DNA of 15,043 bases from Bacillota bacterium (GCA_023439605.1 JAEXNS010000036.1:1-15043), one strand, 5' to 3'; positions 1-7,798 are shown, numbered from the stretch's first letter. Numbers and translations are program-made. The notes: generated from the letters alone by a model not told the origin.

Positions 1-1
1 A

Positions 2-1147
2 TTAGAAGCAATGGCAATAGCTGGATATGCAATTGGAGCAACAAAAGGCTTTATATATGTTAGAGCTGAATATCCAATAGCAGTTCATAGACTTGAAATT
101 GCAATAGGTCAAGCAAAAGAAGCTGGCTTATTAGGAAAAAATTTATTTAATTCAGGATTTGACTTTGATATAGAAATTAGACTTGGTGCTGGTGCTTTCG
201 TTTGTGGAGAAGAAACAGCATTGATGACATCTATAGAAGGTAATAGAGGTGAACCTCGCCCAAGACCTCCTTTCCCAGCTGAAAAAGGTTTATTTGAACG
301 TCCAACTGTATTAAATAACGTTGAAACATACGCAAATATCCCTCAAATAATACTTAATGGTGCAGACTGGTTTGCTGGAATGGGTACAGAAAAATCCAAA
401 GGAACAAAGGTTTTTGCTCTAGGTGGAAAAATAAATAATACAGGTCTTGTAGAAATTCCTATGGGAACTACTTTGCGTGAAGTTATTGAGGAAATAGGCG
501 GAGGAATACCAAACGGTAAGAAGTTCAAAGCAGCTCAAACTGGTGGTCCTTCTGGTGGTTGTATACCTACTGAACATCTTGATATTGCAATTGATTATGA
601 TAATCTAATAGCTATCGGCTCTATGATGGGCTCTGGTGGTCTTATTGTAATGGACGAAGATAACTGTATGGTTGATATAGCAAAATTCTTCCTAGAATTT
701 ACCGTTGATGAATCATGCGGAAAATGTGTACCATGTCGTATAGGAACAAAACGTTTATATGAGATGTTGGAGAAAATCACAAAAGGTCAAGGAACACTTG
801 AAGATTTAGATAAATTAGAAGAATTATGTCATCACATAAAAGCAAATTCATTATGTGGATTAGGTCAAACTGCTCCTAACCCAGTATTGTCTACATTGCG
901 TTATTTTAGAGACGAATATATTGCACACGTTGTAGATAAAAAATGTCCTGCTGGAGTTTGTAAAGATTTGTTAAATTTCTATATAATCCCTGAAAAATGC
1001 AAGGGATGTACGGCTTGTGCAAGAGTCTGTCCTACTGGTGCAATTACAGGCACACTAAAATATCCACATGTAATTGATTCTGATAAATGTATTAAATGTG
1101 GCGCTTGTATGCAAAAATGTAAGTTTAATGCTGTTATCAAAAATTAG
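2..1147 (+). CDS. hydB: HydB-type NADH-binding (NuoF-like) subunit of bifurcating [FeFe]-hydrogenase, 5'-truncated by window edge
   Basis: The reading frame is open from base 2 (LEAMAIAGYAIGATKGF), so the N-terminal thioredoxin-like [2Fe-2S] domain and the first part of the FMN/NADH domain lie outside the window; the ATG at 11 is internal. What remains matches the NuoF/HydB family: the end of the FMN/NADH domain (GAGAFVCGEETALM), an SLBB region, the NuoF-type [4Fe-4S] site with Cys codons at 716, 725, 734 and 854 (SCGKCVPC, then CGLGQ), and a C-terminal two-cluster ferredoxin domain (CKGCTACARVC and CIKCGACMQKC, about 999-1121). By family knowledge HydB oxidises or reduces NAD(H) and passes electrons to HydA in the cytoplasmic HydABC complex that couples NADH and ferredoxin to H2. 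The stop lies 14 bases before the hydA ATG, so the two are co-transcribed; hydC (NuoE-like) is expected just upstream. The appended ferredoxin domain separates it from plain NuoF. Confidence 0.9.
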   Translation, partial: LEAMAIAGYAIGATKGFIYVRAEYPIAVHRLEIAIGQAKEAGLLGKNLFNSGFDFDIEIRLGAGAFVCGEETALMTSIEGNRGEPRPRPPFPAEKGLFERPTVLNNVETYANIPQIILNGADWFAGMGTEKSKGTKVFALGGKINNTGLVEIPMGTTLREVIEEIGGGIPNGKKFKAAQTGGPSGGCIPTEHLDIAIDYDNLIAIGSMMGSGGLIVMDEDNCMVDIAKFFLEFTVDESCGKCVPCRIGTKRLYEMLEKITKGQGTLEDLDKLEELCHHIKANSLCGLGQTAPNPVLSTLRYFRDEYIAHVVDKKCPAGVCKDLLNFYIIPEKCKGCTACARVCPTGAITGTLKYPHVIDSDKCIKCGACMQKCKFNAVIKN

Positions 1148-1161
1148 TGGAGGAATTAAAA

Positions 1162-2904
1162 ATGGAAAATGTTAATATAAAAATTAACGGTGTAGCTTTA
1201 TCAGTACCTGCAGGTTCTACAATTTTAGAAGCTGCAAAACTAGCATGTATAGATATTCCTACATTGTGTTATTTAAAAGAAATAAATGCAATTGGTGCAT
1301 GCCGTATATGTGTAGTAGCTGTAAAAGGTGCTAGAAGTCTTGTTACCGCTTGTGTATATCCAGTAAACGAAGGTATGGAAATATGGACAAATACGCCAGA
1401 AGTTATTGATGCTAGAAAGAAAACTTTAAAACTTATCCTTTCTACACATGATAGAAAATGTTTATCTTGTGTTAGAAGCGGTGATTGTGAATTACAAAAG
1501 TTGTCAAATGATTTCAATGTAACAGATGAATTTTATTTTGATGGTGAAAAGAGTTCATATGAAATAGATTATTCTGCAACACATATGTATCGTGATAACA
1601 ACAAATGTATCCTTTGCAGACGTTGCGTTGCTGCCTGTGAAAAAACTCAAGGTATAGGTGTAATTGGTGCAAATAATCGTGGATTTAATACTGAAATATG
1701 CAGTGCTTTTGATATGGGATTAGGTGAAACTAGTTGTGTATCTTGTGGTCAATGTATTGCAGTATGTCCTACTGGTGCAATTTATGAAAAAGACAATACT
1801 GAAGAAGTATTTGAAGCAATAGCAGATGAAACAAAACATGTAATAGTACAAACAGCTCCTTCAGTTAGAGCAGCTTTAGGTGAAGAATTTGGATTGCCTA
1901 TTGGTACAAATGTTGAAGGTAAAATGGTTGCTGCATTAAGAAGAATAGGTTTTGCAAAAGTATTTGATACAGATTTTGCAGCTGACTTGACTATAATGGA
2001 AGAGGCTAATGAGTTCCTTGAAAGAGTTAAAAATGGCGGTAAATTACCAATGATAACTTCATGTTCTCCAGGATGGGTTAAGTTCTGCGAACATTATTTC
2101 CCAGATATGATTGAGAATTTATCTTCATGTAAATCACCACAACAAATGTTTGGTGCAATTGCAAAAACATATTATGCTGAAAAAATGGGTATAGATCCAA
2201 AAAATATAGTTATGGTAAGTGTTATGCCTTGTACAGCTAAGAAATTTGAAATTGGTCGTGAAGATCAAGATGCTGCTGGTGTTCCAGACGTAGATATTGC
2301 TTTAACTACAAGAGAGTTAGCAAGAATGATTAAGCGTGTAGGCATAAACTTTCCACATCTTCCAGATGAAAAATTTGATGATCCACTAGGTCGTTCATCA
2401 GGTGCTGGAACCATATTTGGTGCAACTGGTGGTGTTATGGAAGCTGCATTAAGAACTGCTGTTGAAGAATTGACAGGAAAACCATTAGACAATTTGGACT
2501 TTACAGATGTTCGTGGTATAGAAGGAATTAAAGAAGCAGAATATGATGTTGCTGGAATGAAAGTTAGAGTTGCTGTTGCAAGTGGACTTGCAAATGCAAG
2601 AGAATTGTTAAATAAAGTTAGAAGTGGCGAAAAAGAATATCACTTTATCGAAATCATGGGATGTCCTGGCGGATGTGTAAATGGTGGAGGACAACCTCAA
2701 CAACCTGCAAACGTTAGAAACTTCCAAGATTTAAGAACTTTAAGAGCAAAAGCTTTATACGAATCAGATGCAAATAATTCTGTTAGAAAATCTCATGAAA
2801 ATGAAGACATAAAGAAATTATATGCTGAGTTCTTGGGTAAACCAGGAAGCCATAAGGCACATGAAATTTTACATACTTCTTATGTTAAAAGAACTATACA
2901 CTAA
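1162..2904 (+). CDS. hydA: [FeFe]-hydrogenase catalytic subunit HydA (multimeric, electron-bifurcating type)
   Basis: A 580-residue catalytic subunit reducing protons to H2 with electrons from ferredoxin and NADH. Domains in order: N-terminal [2Fe-2S] ferredoxin fold (Cys36, 47, 50, 64), His-ligated [4Fe-4S] (HDRKCLSCVRSGDC: His96, Cys100, 103, 109), two [4Fe-4S] clusters (Cys149/152/155/159 and Cys192/195/198/202), then the H-cluster domain with all three signatures: TSCSPGW (Cys301), MPCTAKK (Cys357) and GCPGGC (Cys501, 505), followed by the small-subunit-like tail. The start at ATG 1162 is chosen because GGAGG at 1149-1153 sits 8 bases upstream; the longer GTG-1147 frame would overlap the hydB stop and has no Shine-Dalgarno. 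Length and cluster content fit trimeric HydABC enzymes such as the Thermotoga type. The gene ends at a strong hairpin terminator. No ligand residue is missing. Confidence 0.95.
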   Translation: MENVNIKINGVALSVPAGSTILEAAKLACIDIPTLCYLKEINAIGACRICVVAVKGARSLVTACVYPVNEGMEIWTNTPEVIDARKKTLKLILSTHDRKCLSCVRSGDCELQKLSNDFNVTDEFYFDGEKSSYEIDYSATHMYRDNNKCILCRRCVAACEKTQGIGVIGANNRGFNTEICSAFDMGLGETSCVSCGQCIAVCPTGAIYEKDNTEEVFEAIADETKHVIVQTAPSVRAALGEEFGLPIGTNVEGKMVAALRRIGFAKVFDTDFAADLTIMEEANEFLERVKNGGKLPMITSCSPGWVKFCEHYFPDMIENLSSCKSPQQMFGAIAKTYYAEKMGIDPKNIVMVSVMPCTAKKFEIGREDQDAAGVPDVDIALTTRELARMIKRVGINFPHLPDEKFDDPLGRSSGAGTIFGATGGVMEAALRTAVEELTGKPLDNLDFTDVRGIEGIKEAEYDVAGMKVRVAVASGLANARELLNKVRSGEKEYHFIEIMGCPGGCVNGGGQPQQPANVRNFQDLRTLRAKALYESDANNSVRKSHENEDIKKLYAEFLGKPGSHKAHEILHTSYVKRTIH

Positions 2905-2911
2905 TTAATTA

Positions 2912-2950
2912 AAAATACCTTGATGAAATTTATTTTCATCAAGGTATTTT
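2912..2950. terminator. Bidirectional terminator between hydA and the convergent ATP-grasp gene
   Basis: A perfect 17-bp inverted repeat (2912-2928 with 2934-2950, loop TTTAT) has an A-rich left flank and a T-rich right arm, so it reads as a rho-independent terminator on both strands. It starts 7 bases after the hydA stop and lies 1 base beyond the stop of the minus-strand gene. Confidence 0.9.
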
Positions 2951-2951
2951 A

Positions 2952-3959
2952 TTATAATATAATAGGTGACTCTATGTGTGAAATCATATGTTCCTTACAG
3001 TTTAAATTCCAATCCTTGCATATGCCCAACAACTTATTTACACCAATATTAGGGATGTTTATACCAGTTGGAATACAAGATAATTGTATTCCACCAGACA
3101 TCCTGGTGTTTATTTCTAGTAAAAACGGTACATTATCTTGATATTTAAATTGAATATTAAAAGGTAATTCCAAATTACAAACGTTACAAAAATCATTACA
3201 AATTTTAATTATCTCATCATCAAATTTGATTATTTCTTCTCTAGAATTAGTTTTAAATCTAGGGATAATTATATTTCCTTTGTCTGTCTTTAAGCAATCT
3301 ACACTTACTTCTGTTCCCTCTAAAAATGGCATTATAATTAAATCTGGAATTACTTTATTTTGAATTAAAATATCACAAATTTCATCATATGTGATTCTAT
3401 ATGATGATGGAGAGTAGAGAGATTTTAATCCTTTTTTAGAATTATCAATTACCCTAAAGCTTTTTGCACCCTCATCATTAGCGAATTTGATACATAGTCT
3501 ATTATTATCATTTTTTAGTGTTTGATAAGCATTTTTGAAATCATCGATATTGTTTATAATGTATCTGTTTGGAATATGACCTATTTTTTTGTCTGTGAAA
3601 AATTTATAGGTTTTTTCTTTGTCATTAAATGTGGATATTTCGGAATAATTGTCTATAAAAACTTTTGTTCCTATTGAATTGAATTCAGATATTTTTTTTG
3701 AAATTTCTAAGAGATTTCTTCTAGGAAAGAAAATTTCTATTTCATTTTTTTGGCAAAAGTTCAAACAATAATCAATATAATCATCAGTATTATTAAATGT
3801 AGGTTCTACATAAAATTCATCACATAATGATTTGTAAACAGCGTTTGGTCGTTCGTTTGTTCCAATAATATAAAAATTAATTTCATCATCGTTTATCATA
3901 TTAATGATATGATAAACAGTACTAAACCAGTGGTTGAACCATATTTTTTTGACATTCAT
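2952..3959 (-). CDS. ATP-grasp superfamily carboxylate-amine/thiol ligase, substrate unknown
   Basis: A 335-residue cytoplasmic protein. An N-terminal pre-ATP-grasp region (starting KKIWFNHWFSTVYHII) leads into an ATP-grasp fold: a nucleotide-binding stretch around LCIKFANDEGAKSFRV, the segment EGTEVSVD (214-221), and the Mg/ATP-binding motif LLEINTRMSGG with Glu282 and Asn284. This resembles carbamoyl-phosphate-synthase-like ATP-grasp ligases, which join a carboxylate to an amine or thiol via an acyl phosphate. The N-terminal FNHWFS-type start recalls the ATP-grasp family described with Ter stress operons (PF15632 type), but I infer this from memory of the family. AGGAG stands 9 bases before ATG 3957-3959. 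It is a lone gene converging on hydA, with a MITE-like element 90 bases upstream; no clear promoter is visible. Substrate cannot be read from the sequence. Confidence 0.75.
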   Translation of the reverse strand: MNVKKIWFNHWFSTVYHIINMINDDEINFYIIGTNERPNAVYKSLCDEFYVEPTFNNTDDYIDYCLNFCQKNEIEIFFPRRNLLEISKKISEFNSIGTKVFIDNYSEISTFNDKEKTYKFFTDKKIGHIPNRYIINNIDDFKNAYQTLKNDNNRLCIKFANDEGAKSFRVIDNSKKGLKSLYSPSSYRITYDEICDILIQNKVIPDLIIMPFLEGTEVSVDCLKTDKGNIIIPRFKTNSREEIIKFDDEIIKICNDFCNVCNLELPFNIQFKYQDNVPFLLEINTRMSGGIQLSCIPTGINIPNIGVNKLLGICKDWNLNCKEHMISHIESPIIL

Positions 3960-4049
3960 GATTAATAACTCCTAAAAAAGTATTTGTAAAAATTGTAGTA
4001 TATATGTCTATTAGAAAAATTTAAAACTAAATAATAGAGTTATTTAGAT

Positions 4050-4175
4050 GTTACTATTCATTCTGATATGTAATAAAAAGGAAGACTTAAGGTGGCATTG
4101 AAAAGCTCAGTTGGCTCCGCAGAGTAGAAACTCCTACAAAATAATAAACTTTAACTTTGTTGGTGGAATAGTAAC
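4050..4175 (-). mobile_element. MITE-like element copy A, with terminal inverted repeats and 8-bp target-site duplication
   Basis: A 126-bp non-coding element. Ends GTTACTATTC (4050-4059) and GAATAGTAAC (4166-4175) are perfect inverted repeats. The flanks ATTTAGAT (4042-4049) and ATTTAGAT (4176-4183) are a perfect 8-bp direct repeat, as a transposition target duplication would leave. Read on the minus strand, the core at 4137-4100 (GTAGGAG, CTACTCTGCGGAGCC, TTTTC) matches copies at 9497-9620 and 12308-12440. No open frame of note, so mobilisation would need a transposase in trans. It sits between the divergent ATP-grasp and SPFH genes. Confidence 0.8.
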
Positions 4176-4346
4176 ATTTAGATACCATTTTATTGTATGA
4201 AAACATTTATTTAATAAACAATATATATTATATAATTTAAATTTTGTTTATTCAAGCTTTAAATAAAATATTAAAAAAATAAATAAAAAAGGTTTTTTTG
4301 ATTAATTTAATAAAGTTGTGTTGCGAAAAATGGGTTTGAGATATAA

Positions 4347-4375
4347 TTGACAAAGTTTGAAAAGTATTATATAAT
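4347..4375 (+). promoter_or_regulatory. Sigma-A-type promoter for the SPFH gene
   Basis: Consensus -35 TTGACA (4347-4352) and -10 TATAAT (4370-4375) with 17-bp spacing, 31 bases before the start codon. Confidence 0.85.
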
Positions 4376-4406
4376 TAACTTAACTTTATAAAAAGGAGAT
4401 TATGAA

Positions 4407-5276
4407 ATGAACAAAGTAGAAAACAACAGTAAAAAGAATTTAAACGCATTACGACTGGGCATTTTTGTAGTTATAGTTGCCATATTATTTTTTTCATCAA
4501 TAGCAATTGTACCGGCAGGACATACAGGTATATTAGTTATATTGGGAAAAGTAAGCGAAACTTCACTTACAGAAGGATTACATTTTAAGCCACCAATTAT
4601 ATCTCAGGTTGTAAAAATGGACACAAGGGTTCAAAAGTCTGAAGTATCTGCTGCATCTGCTTCAAAAGATTTACAGGCAATAACATCAACTATAGCTGTA
4701 AACTATCGTGTCGCAGGAAGCACGGCTACAAAATTATATAAAGAGGTTGGAGTAGGATATGAGAGTATTTTAATATCACCTGCTATACAAGAATCTGTAA
4801 AAGCTGTTACAGCAAAATTTACAGCAGAGCAAGTTATAACAGAAAGACAAATAGTATCAAATCAAATGCTAGATGCTTTGAACGAAAAAGTAAATAGATA
4901 TGGAATTTTTATAGAGGTGTATAACGTAACTGATTTTCAGTTTTCAGAGGAATTTAATAAGGCAATTGAAGCTAAACAAACTGCACAGCAACAAGCGTTA
5001 AAAGCTGAACAAGATCTTACTCGTATTAAAATTGAAGCAACACAACAAATTGAAAAAGCAAAAGCAGAAGCGGAAGCATATAGATTGAAAAATATTGAAA
5101 TAACTGAAAAAACCTTAGCAATGGAGTATTTACAAAAATGGGATGGGAAATTACCTGTGGTATCTTCTGAAAGCAATGGCCAGATTTTAGATATATCATC
5201 TTTAATTGGAAATATAACAGCACAGACAAATCAAAATTTAGATAAAACTGAACAAGTTATTGAAGAAGCGAACTAA
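4407..5276 (+). CDS. SPFH/Band-7 (prohibitin-family) membrane protein
   Basis: A 289-residue membrane-anchored scaffold. A short basic N-terminus precedes one transmembrane segment (about 17-36), then a prohibitin-like SPFH domain starting VPAGHTGILVILGK, followed by an Ala/Glu/Lys-rich helical stretch (about 190-235, EAKQTAQQQALKAEQ and on) likely to form a coiled coil. The tail LQKWDGKLPVVSSES is typical of bacterial prohibitin homologues. The family forms large membrane assemblies linked to protease control and membrane organisation; the partner here is unknown. AAGGAG at 4393-4398 is 8 bases from ATG 4407, under its own consensus promoter, with a terminator 7 bases past the stop, so it is a single-gene unit. 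Confidence 0.88.
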   Translation: MNKVENNSKKNLNALRLGIFVVIVAILFFSSIAIVPAGHTGILVILGKVSETSLTEGLHFKPPIISQVVKMDTRVQKSEVSAASASKDLQAITSTIAVNYRVAGSTATKLYKEVGVGYESILISPAIQESVKAVTAKFTAEQVITERQIVSNQMLDALNEKVNRYGIFIEVYNVTDFQFSEEFNKAIEAKQTAQQQALKAEQDLTRIKIEATQQIEKAKAEAEAYRLKNIEITEKTLAMEYLQKWDGKLPVVSSESNGQILDISSLIGNITAQTNQNLDKTEQVIEEAN

Positions 5277-5281
5277 AAAAT

Positions 5282-5308
5282 AAACTCCATAACTATGTTA
5301 TGGAGTTT
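5282..5308. terminator. Bidirectional terminator between SPFH gene and tRNA-Thr
   Basis: A 12-bp perfect stem (5282-5293 with 5297-5308, loop TAT). The plus strand ends in TTTT; the minus strand reads into TTTATTTTTT, so it can end both the SPFH transcript and the oppositely oriented tRNA. Confidence 0.85.
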
Positions 5309-5313
5309 TAATA

Positions 5314-5386
5314 AGCTGTTTAGCGGATTCGAACCGCCGACCTCTTCCTTACCAAGGAAGTGCTCTGCCTACTGAGCTAAAACAGC
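5314..5386 (-). tRNA. tRNA-Thr (anticodon GGU)
   Basis: On the minus strand a 73-base cloverleaf: acceptor GCTGTTT paired with AAACAGC, D-arm GCTC/GAGC, anticodon stem CTTCC/GGAAG with loop TTGGTAA (anticodon GGT, reading ACC/ACU codons), 5-base variable loop, and T-arm GGCGG-TTCGAAT-CCGCT with one G-U closing pair. The discriminator base is T and the 3' CCA is not encoded, so it must be added by a tRNA nucleotidyltransferase. It has its own promoter and terminator. Confidence 0.96.
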
Positions 5387-5400
5387 ATTAGTGTTATATA

Positions 5401-5429
5401 ATTATACTACAAAATAAATAAAATGTCAA
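5401..5429 (-). promoter_or_regulatory. Promoter of tRNA-Thr
   Basis: On the minus strand TTGACA (5429-5424) and TATAAT (5406-5401) are spaced by 17 bp, with the -10 box 14 bases before the mature tRNA 5' end. This is an exact consensus match, as expected for a stable RNA. It occupies most of the leader of the divergent secreted-protein gene. Confidence 0.9.
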
Positions 5430-5452
5430 GTATTATTTTAAGGAGATAAAAT

Positions 5453-7078
5453 ATGAAACAAATAAAATCAAAAGTTTTTGTGATAATGGCGGTTATATTA
5501 TTTTTTACAGCAAATAGCAATTCGATAAGTGCATTAACAATAAAAAGCGAAAAATTTTTTGGAGTAAAAAAATATATATTATTGGAATATAAAATTATAA
5601 ATACAGAATTAGTTGATGTAAATAAAGATAAAACAGTGAATATTTTTGATTCAATAAGATTAAAGCAGGATATTTTAAAAGAATCTCAAACATCTGAAAC
5701 AGCCGTACAGGTGACAACTACAGCAGTTGCTACAACAATGCCACAAGAAACAACAACAGCAGTTGCTACAACAATGCCACAAGAAACAACAGCAGCAGTT
5801 ACGACAACAACTGCACAGGCGACAACTACAGCAGTTACGACAACAACTACACAGGTGACAACTACAGCAGCTACTACAACACCACAAGAGACAACTACAA
5901 CAATGGCAACAACTATAGTTACTCAACCGCCACAAATAAATATACCCAATATTGCGTTTATATCAAATGTTAAACCTTTACTTCAAAGTCCTGAATTACC
6001 ATCTGGTTGTGAAGCAACGGGATTGACAGTCGCATTGAATTTTTATGGATTTAATGTTAGTAAGGTTGATGTTGCTATGAAGTATATGCCTAGAAAGGAT
6101 TTTTATTATTTAAATGGAAGACTTATGGGGGCGGATTTTATACACACATTTGCTGGAAATCCATCAACGAGCAATGCATATGGTTGCTATATACCTTGTT
6201 TGATAAGTACCGCCAATAATTATTTTAGTGCGTCAGGTATAAATGCTAGTTGTGTAAACTTGACAGGTGCAAATTTAGAAGATCTGTTTCCTTATGTTGC
6301 ATCTGGAACACCTGTGGTCTTAATTTCATCTCCAGATTTAAAAATACCTGTTCAAGGGGATTCTTGGTATACAGAAGATGGTAGATATGTAACTTGGCAA
6401 AGAAATCATCATTGCATGGTTCTTATAGGTTACAATAAAAATGATAATACGGTAACAGTTGCTGATTCTATGAGAAATAAAGGTATAGTCTCATACAATA
6501 TGGACCAATTTAGAAATATATATAATTTAAAAGGCAAAAATGCAATGATAATAAAAGCAAATGTTCAACCAAATATAAATCCAAACCCAACTACTAGCAT
6601 TGTAAATGGGGGTATATATTGTATAAAAAACGTATATAGTGGTAAATATATAAATGTAGACATGGGATATGACGTGAATTCTACAAATGTATATCAATGG
6701 ACAAAAGATGGAAGCACAGAGCAAACTTTTAAATTAGAGTATGTATCAGCAACAAATTCATACAAGATAAGGGCAATGTGTAGTTCATTTGGAGCAAATA
6801 GAGTGTTGGATATTGTTAAACAAAATGGTTTAGTTGCAAATGGATGTAATGTTGAGATATATTCTCCTGTAGATCCAATTGCACAAGAGTGGAATATAGT
6901 TGATTTAGGTGGAGGTAAATTTAAAATAGAACCACGTGCAAATACTTCGTTATCACTTTCAGTTAGTGATGGTTTAAATGGAACAGCCAACGGTATAATG
7001 CCAAATTCAGCAGGGAATATATTTATAGAATCATACACAGGAAATACGAGGCAACAGTGGATATTTGAAAAACAGTAA
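5453..7078 (+). CDS. Secreted C39-like cysteine peptidase with half-dockerin-like motif, Thr-rich linker and C-terminal ricin-type lectin domain
   Basis: A 541-residue secreted protein. Residues 1-27 form a signal peptide (basic start, hydrophobic core, ANSNSISA end). Residues 55-75 (DVNKDKTVNIFDSIRLKQDIL) look like one dockerin/EF-hand repeat; a full dockerin has two, so this is half. Residues about 80-160 are a Thr-rich linker of 12-residue repeats. Residues about 170-370 resemble peptidase C39_2: Cys186 in LPSGCEATGLT, His320 in NHHCMVLIGYN and Asp338 in VADSM are the likely triad. Residues about 385-541 form a ricin-type beta-trefoil (GGIYCIKNVYSGKYINV, QWTKDGSTEQTFKLE, final RQQWIFEK), suggesting carbohydrate binding. 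The role is therefore probably extracellular cleavage of a peptide at a glycan surface; the substrate is unknown. AAGGAG at 5440-5445 is 7 bases before ATG 5453. No clear promoter or terminator of its own is seen. Confidence 0.8.
   Translation: MKQIKSKVFVIMAVILFFTANSNSISALTIKSEKFFGVKKYILLEYKIINTELVDVNKDKTVNIFDSIRLKQDILKESQTSETAVQVTTTAVATTMPQETTTAVATTMPQETTAAVTTTTAQATTTAVTTTTTQVTTTAATTTPQETTTTMATTIVTQPPQINIPNIAFISNVKPLLQSPELPSGCEATGLTVALNFYGFNVSKVDVAMKYMPRKDFYYLNGRLMGADFIHTFAGNPSTSNAYGCYIPCLISTANNYFSASGINASCVNLTGANLEDLFPYVASGTPVVLISSPDLKIPVQGDSWYTEDGRYVTWQRNHHCMVLIGYNKNDNTVTVADSMRNKGIVSYNMDQFRNIYNLKGKNAMIIKANVQPNINPNPTTSIVNGGIYCIKNVYSGKYINVDMGYDVNSTNVYQWTKDGSTEQTFKLEYVSATNSYKIRAMCSSFGANRVLDIVKQNGLVANGCNVEIYSPVDPIAQEWNIVDLGGGKFKIEPRANTSLSLSVSDGLNGTANGIMPNSAGNIFIESYTGNTRQQWIFEKQ
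5721..5900 (+). repeat. Coding tandem repeat, about 5 units of 36 bp (12 residues)
   Basis: Units start CAGCAG at 5721, 5757, 5793, 5829 and 5865. The first two are almost identical (AVATTMPQETTT / AVATTMPQETTA); later ones diverge (AVTTTTAQATTT, AVTTTTTQVTTT, AATTTPQETTT). They encode the Thr-rich linker of the secreted peptidase. In-frame period, so copy number can vary without frameshift. Confidence 0.9.
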
Positions 7079-7112
7079 TAAAAATTTATTAAGTAAAATT
7101 TCGTTAAAATGG

Positions 7113-7141
7113 TTGACTTATATTTTAACATATTATATAAT
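7113..7141 (+). promoter_or_regulatory. Promoter of the TerD-family gene
   Basis: -35 TTGACT (7113-7118) and -10 TATAAT (7136-7141) with 17-bp spacing, about 75 bases before the chosen start codon. Confidence 0.85.
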
Positions 7142-7216
7142 ATTCATTATACAATATAGAATAAATTGTATAAACCGAAAAATAAAATAATAAAAGTTGA
7201 AAAGGAGAGTTTTAAA

Positions 7217-7798
7217 ATGGCAATTAGTTTACAAAAAGGTCAAAAAGTTGATTTGACAAAGTCAAACCCTGGTTTATCAAAAATATTAGTAGGTTTAGGT
7301 TGGGATACAAACAAATATGATGGTGGAAGTGCTTTTGATTTAGATAGTTCAGTTTTTCTTTTAGATGCAAATGGCAAAGCAGTGTCAGATAAAGATTTCG
7401 TTTTTTACGGAAATTTAAGTCATCCAAGTGGTTCTGTAGTTCACCAAGGAGATAATTTAACAGGTGAAGGAGAAGGCGATGATGAACAAGTTATTATAGA
7501 TTTAAACACTGTTCCTCAAGAAATTCAAAAAATAGCTTTTACGGTAACTATATACGATTATGAAACAAGACAACAAAACTTTGGACAAGTATCAAATGCT
7601 TTTATTAGAATTGTAGATGATGCAAATAAGCAAGAATTAATTCGTTATGATCTATGTGAAGATTTCTCTATTGAAACAGCAATAGTTGTTGCTGAATTAT
7701 ATAGAAATAATGGCGAATGGAAATTTGCTGCGATAGGTAGCGGCTTTAGCGGTGGTTTAGGAGCTTTATGTGCCAATTTTGGATTGAATGCAGGTTAA
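7217..7798 (+). CDS. TerD-family calcium-binding stress protein
   Basis: A 193-residue cytoplasmic protein of the TerD/TerE/CABP1 family associated with tellurite and general stress responses. It shows the family hallmarks: MAISLQKGQKVDLTK start, GLGWDTNKYDGG and FDLDSSVFLLD (28-50) with the acidic residues used for calcium binding, HQGDNLTGEGEGDDE (76-90), and the end of the repeat at IETAIVVAELYRNNGEWKFAAIG. The start is placed at ATG 7217, 9 bases after AAAGGAG; an upstream ATG at 7166 would add 17 unconserved residues and lacks a Shine-Dalgarno. Unusually for the family, no TerC or second TerD gene is adjacent; it is a single-gene unit with its own promoter and terminator. The specific member (TerD vs TerE/TerZ) cannot be decided by eye. 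Confidence 0.92.
   Translation: MAISLQKGQKVDLTKSNPGLSKILVGLGWDTNKYDGGSAFDLDSSVFLLDANGKAVSDKDFVFYGNLSHPSGSVVHQGDNLTGEGEGDDEQVIIDLNTVPQEIQKIAFTVTIYDYETRQQNFGQVSNAFIRIVDDANKQELIRYDLCEDFSIETAIVVAELYRNNGEWKFAAIGSGFSGGLGALCANFGLNAG

Larger units (their letters stand above)
3960..4406. other. Gene-free 447-base divergent intergenic region
   Basis: Between the divergent ATP-grasp and SPFH genes. It holds MITE-like copy A (4050-4175) and the SPFH promoter (4347-4375). The remaining stretch 4184-4340 is very AT-rich with a 9-bp inverted repeat AATAAACAA/TTGTTTATT (4213-4221 with 4244-4252) around a 22-base AT-only loop. I see no gene there. Confidence 0.7.

Noticed and set aside
1147..1161. Upstream GTG start for hydA
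   Set aside because: It overlaps the hydB stop and the Shine-Dalgarno itself; ATG 1162 has ideal spacing.
2920..3141. Small plus-strand open frame after hydA
   Set aside because: It begins inside the terminator hairpin and lies antisense to the well-supported ATP-grasp gene, with no Shine-Dalgarno.
4213..4252. AT-rich 9-bp inverted repeat as a terminator or origin site
   Set aside because: The loop is 22 bases, there is no G+C-rich stem, and such repeats are expected by chance in this composition.
4402..4410. Mini-frame ATG AAA TGA overlapping the SPFH start
   Set aside because: It is only 3 bases from the Shine-Dalgarno, too close for efficient initiation, and is likely a chance overlap.
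5721..5900. CRISPR-like 36-bp periodicity
   Set aside because: The units are contiguous with no spacers, in frame, and encode the Thr-rich linker of a secreted protein.
5675..5935. Cys-rich open frame on the minus strand
   Set aside because: It is the antisense of the Thr-rich repeats; its composition is explained by ACA/ACT codons on the other strand.
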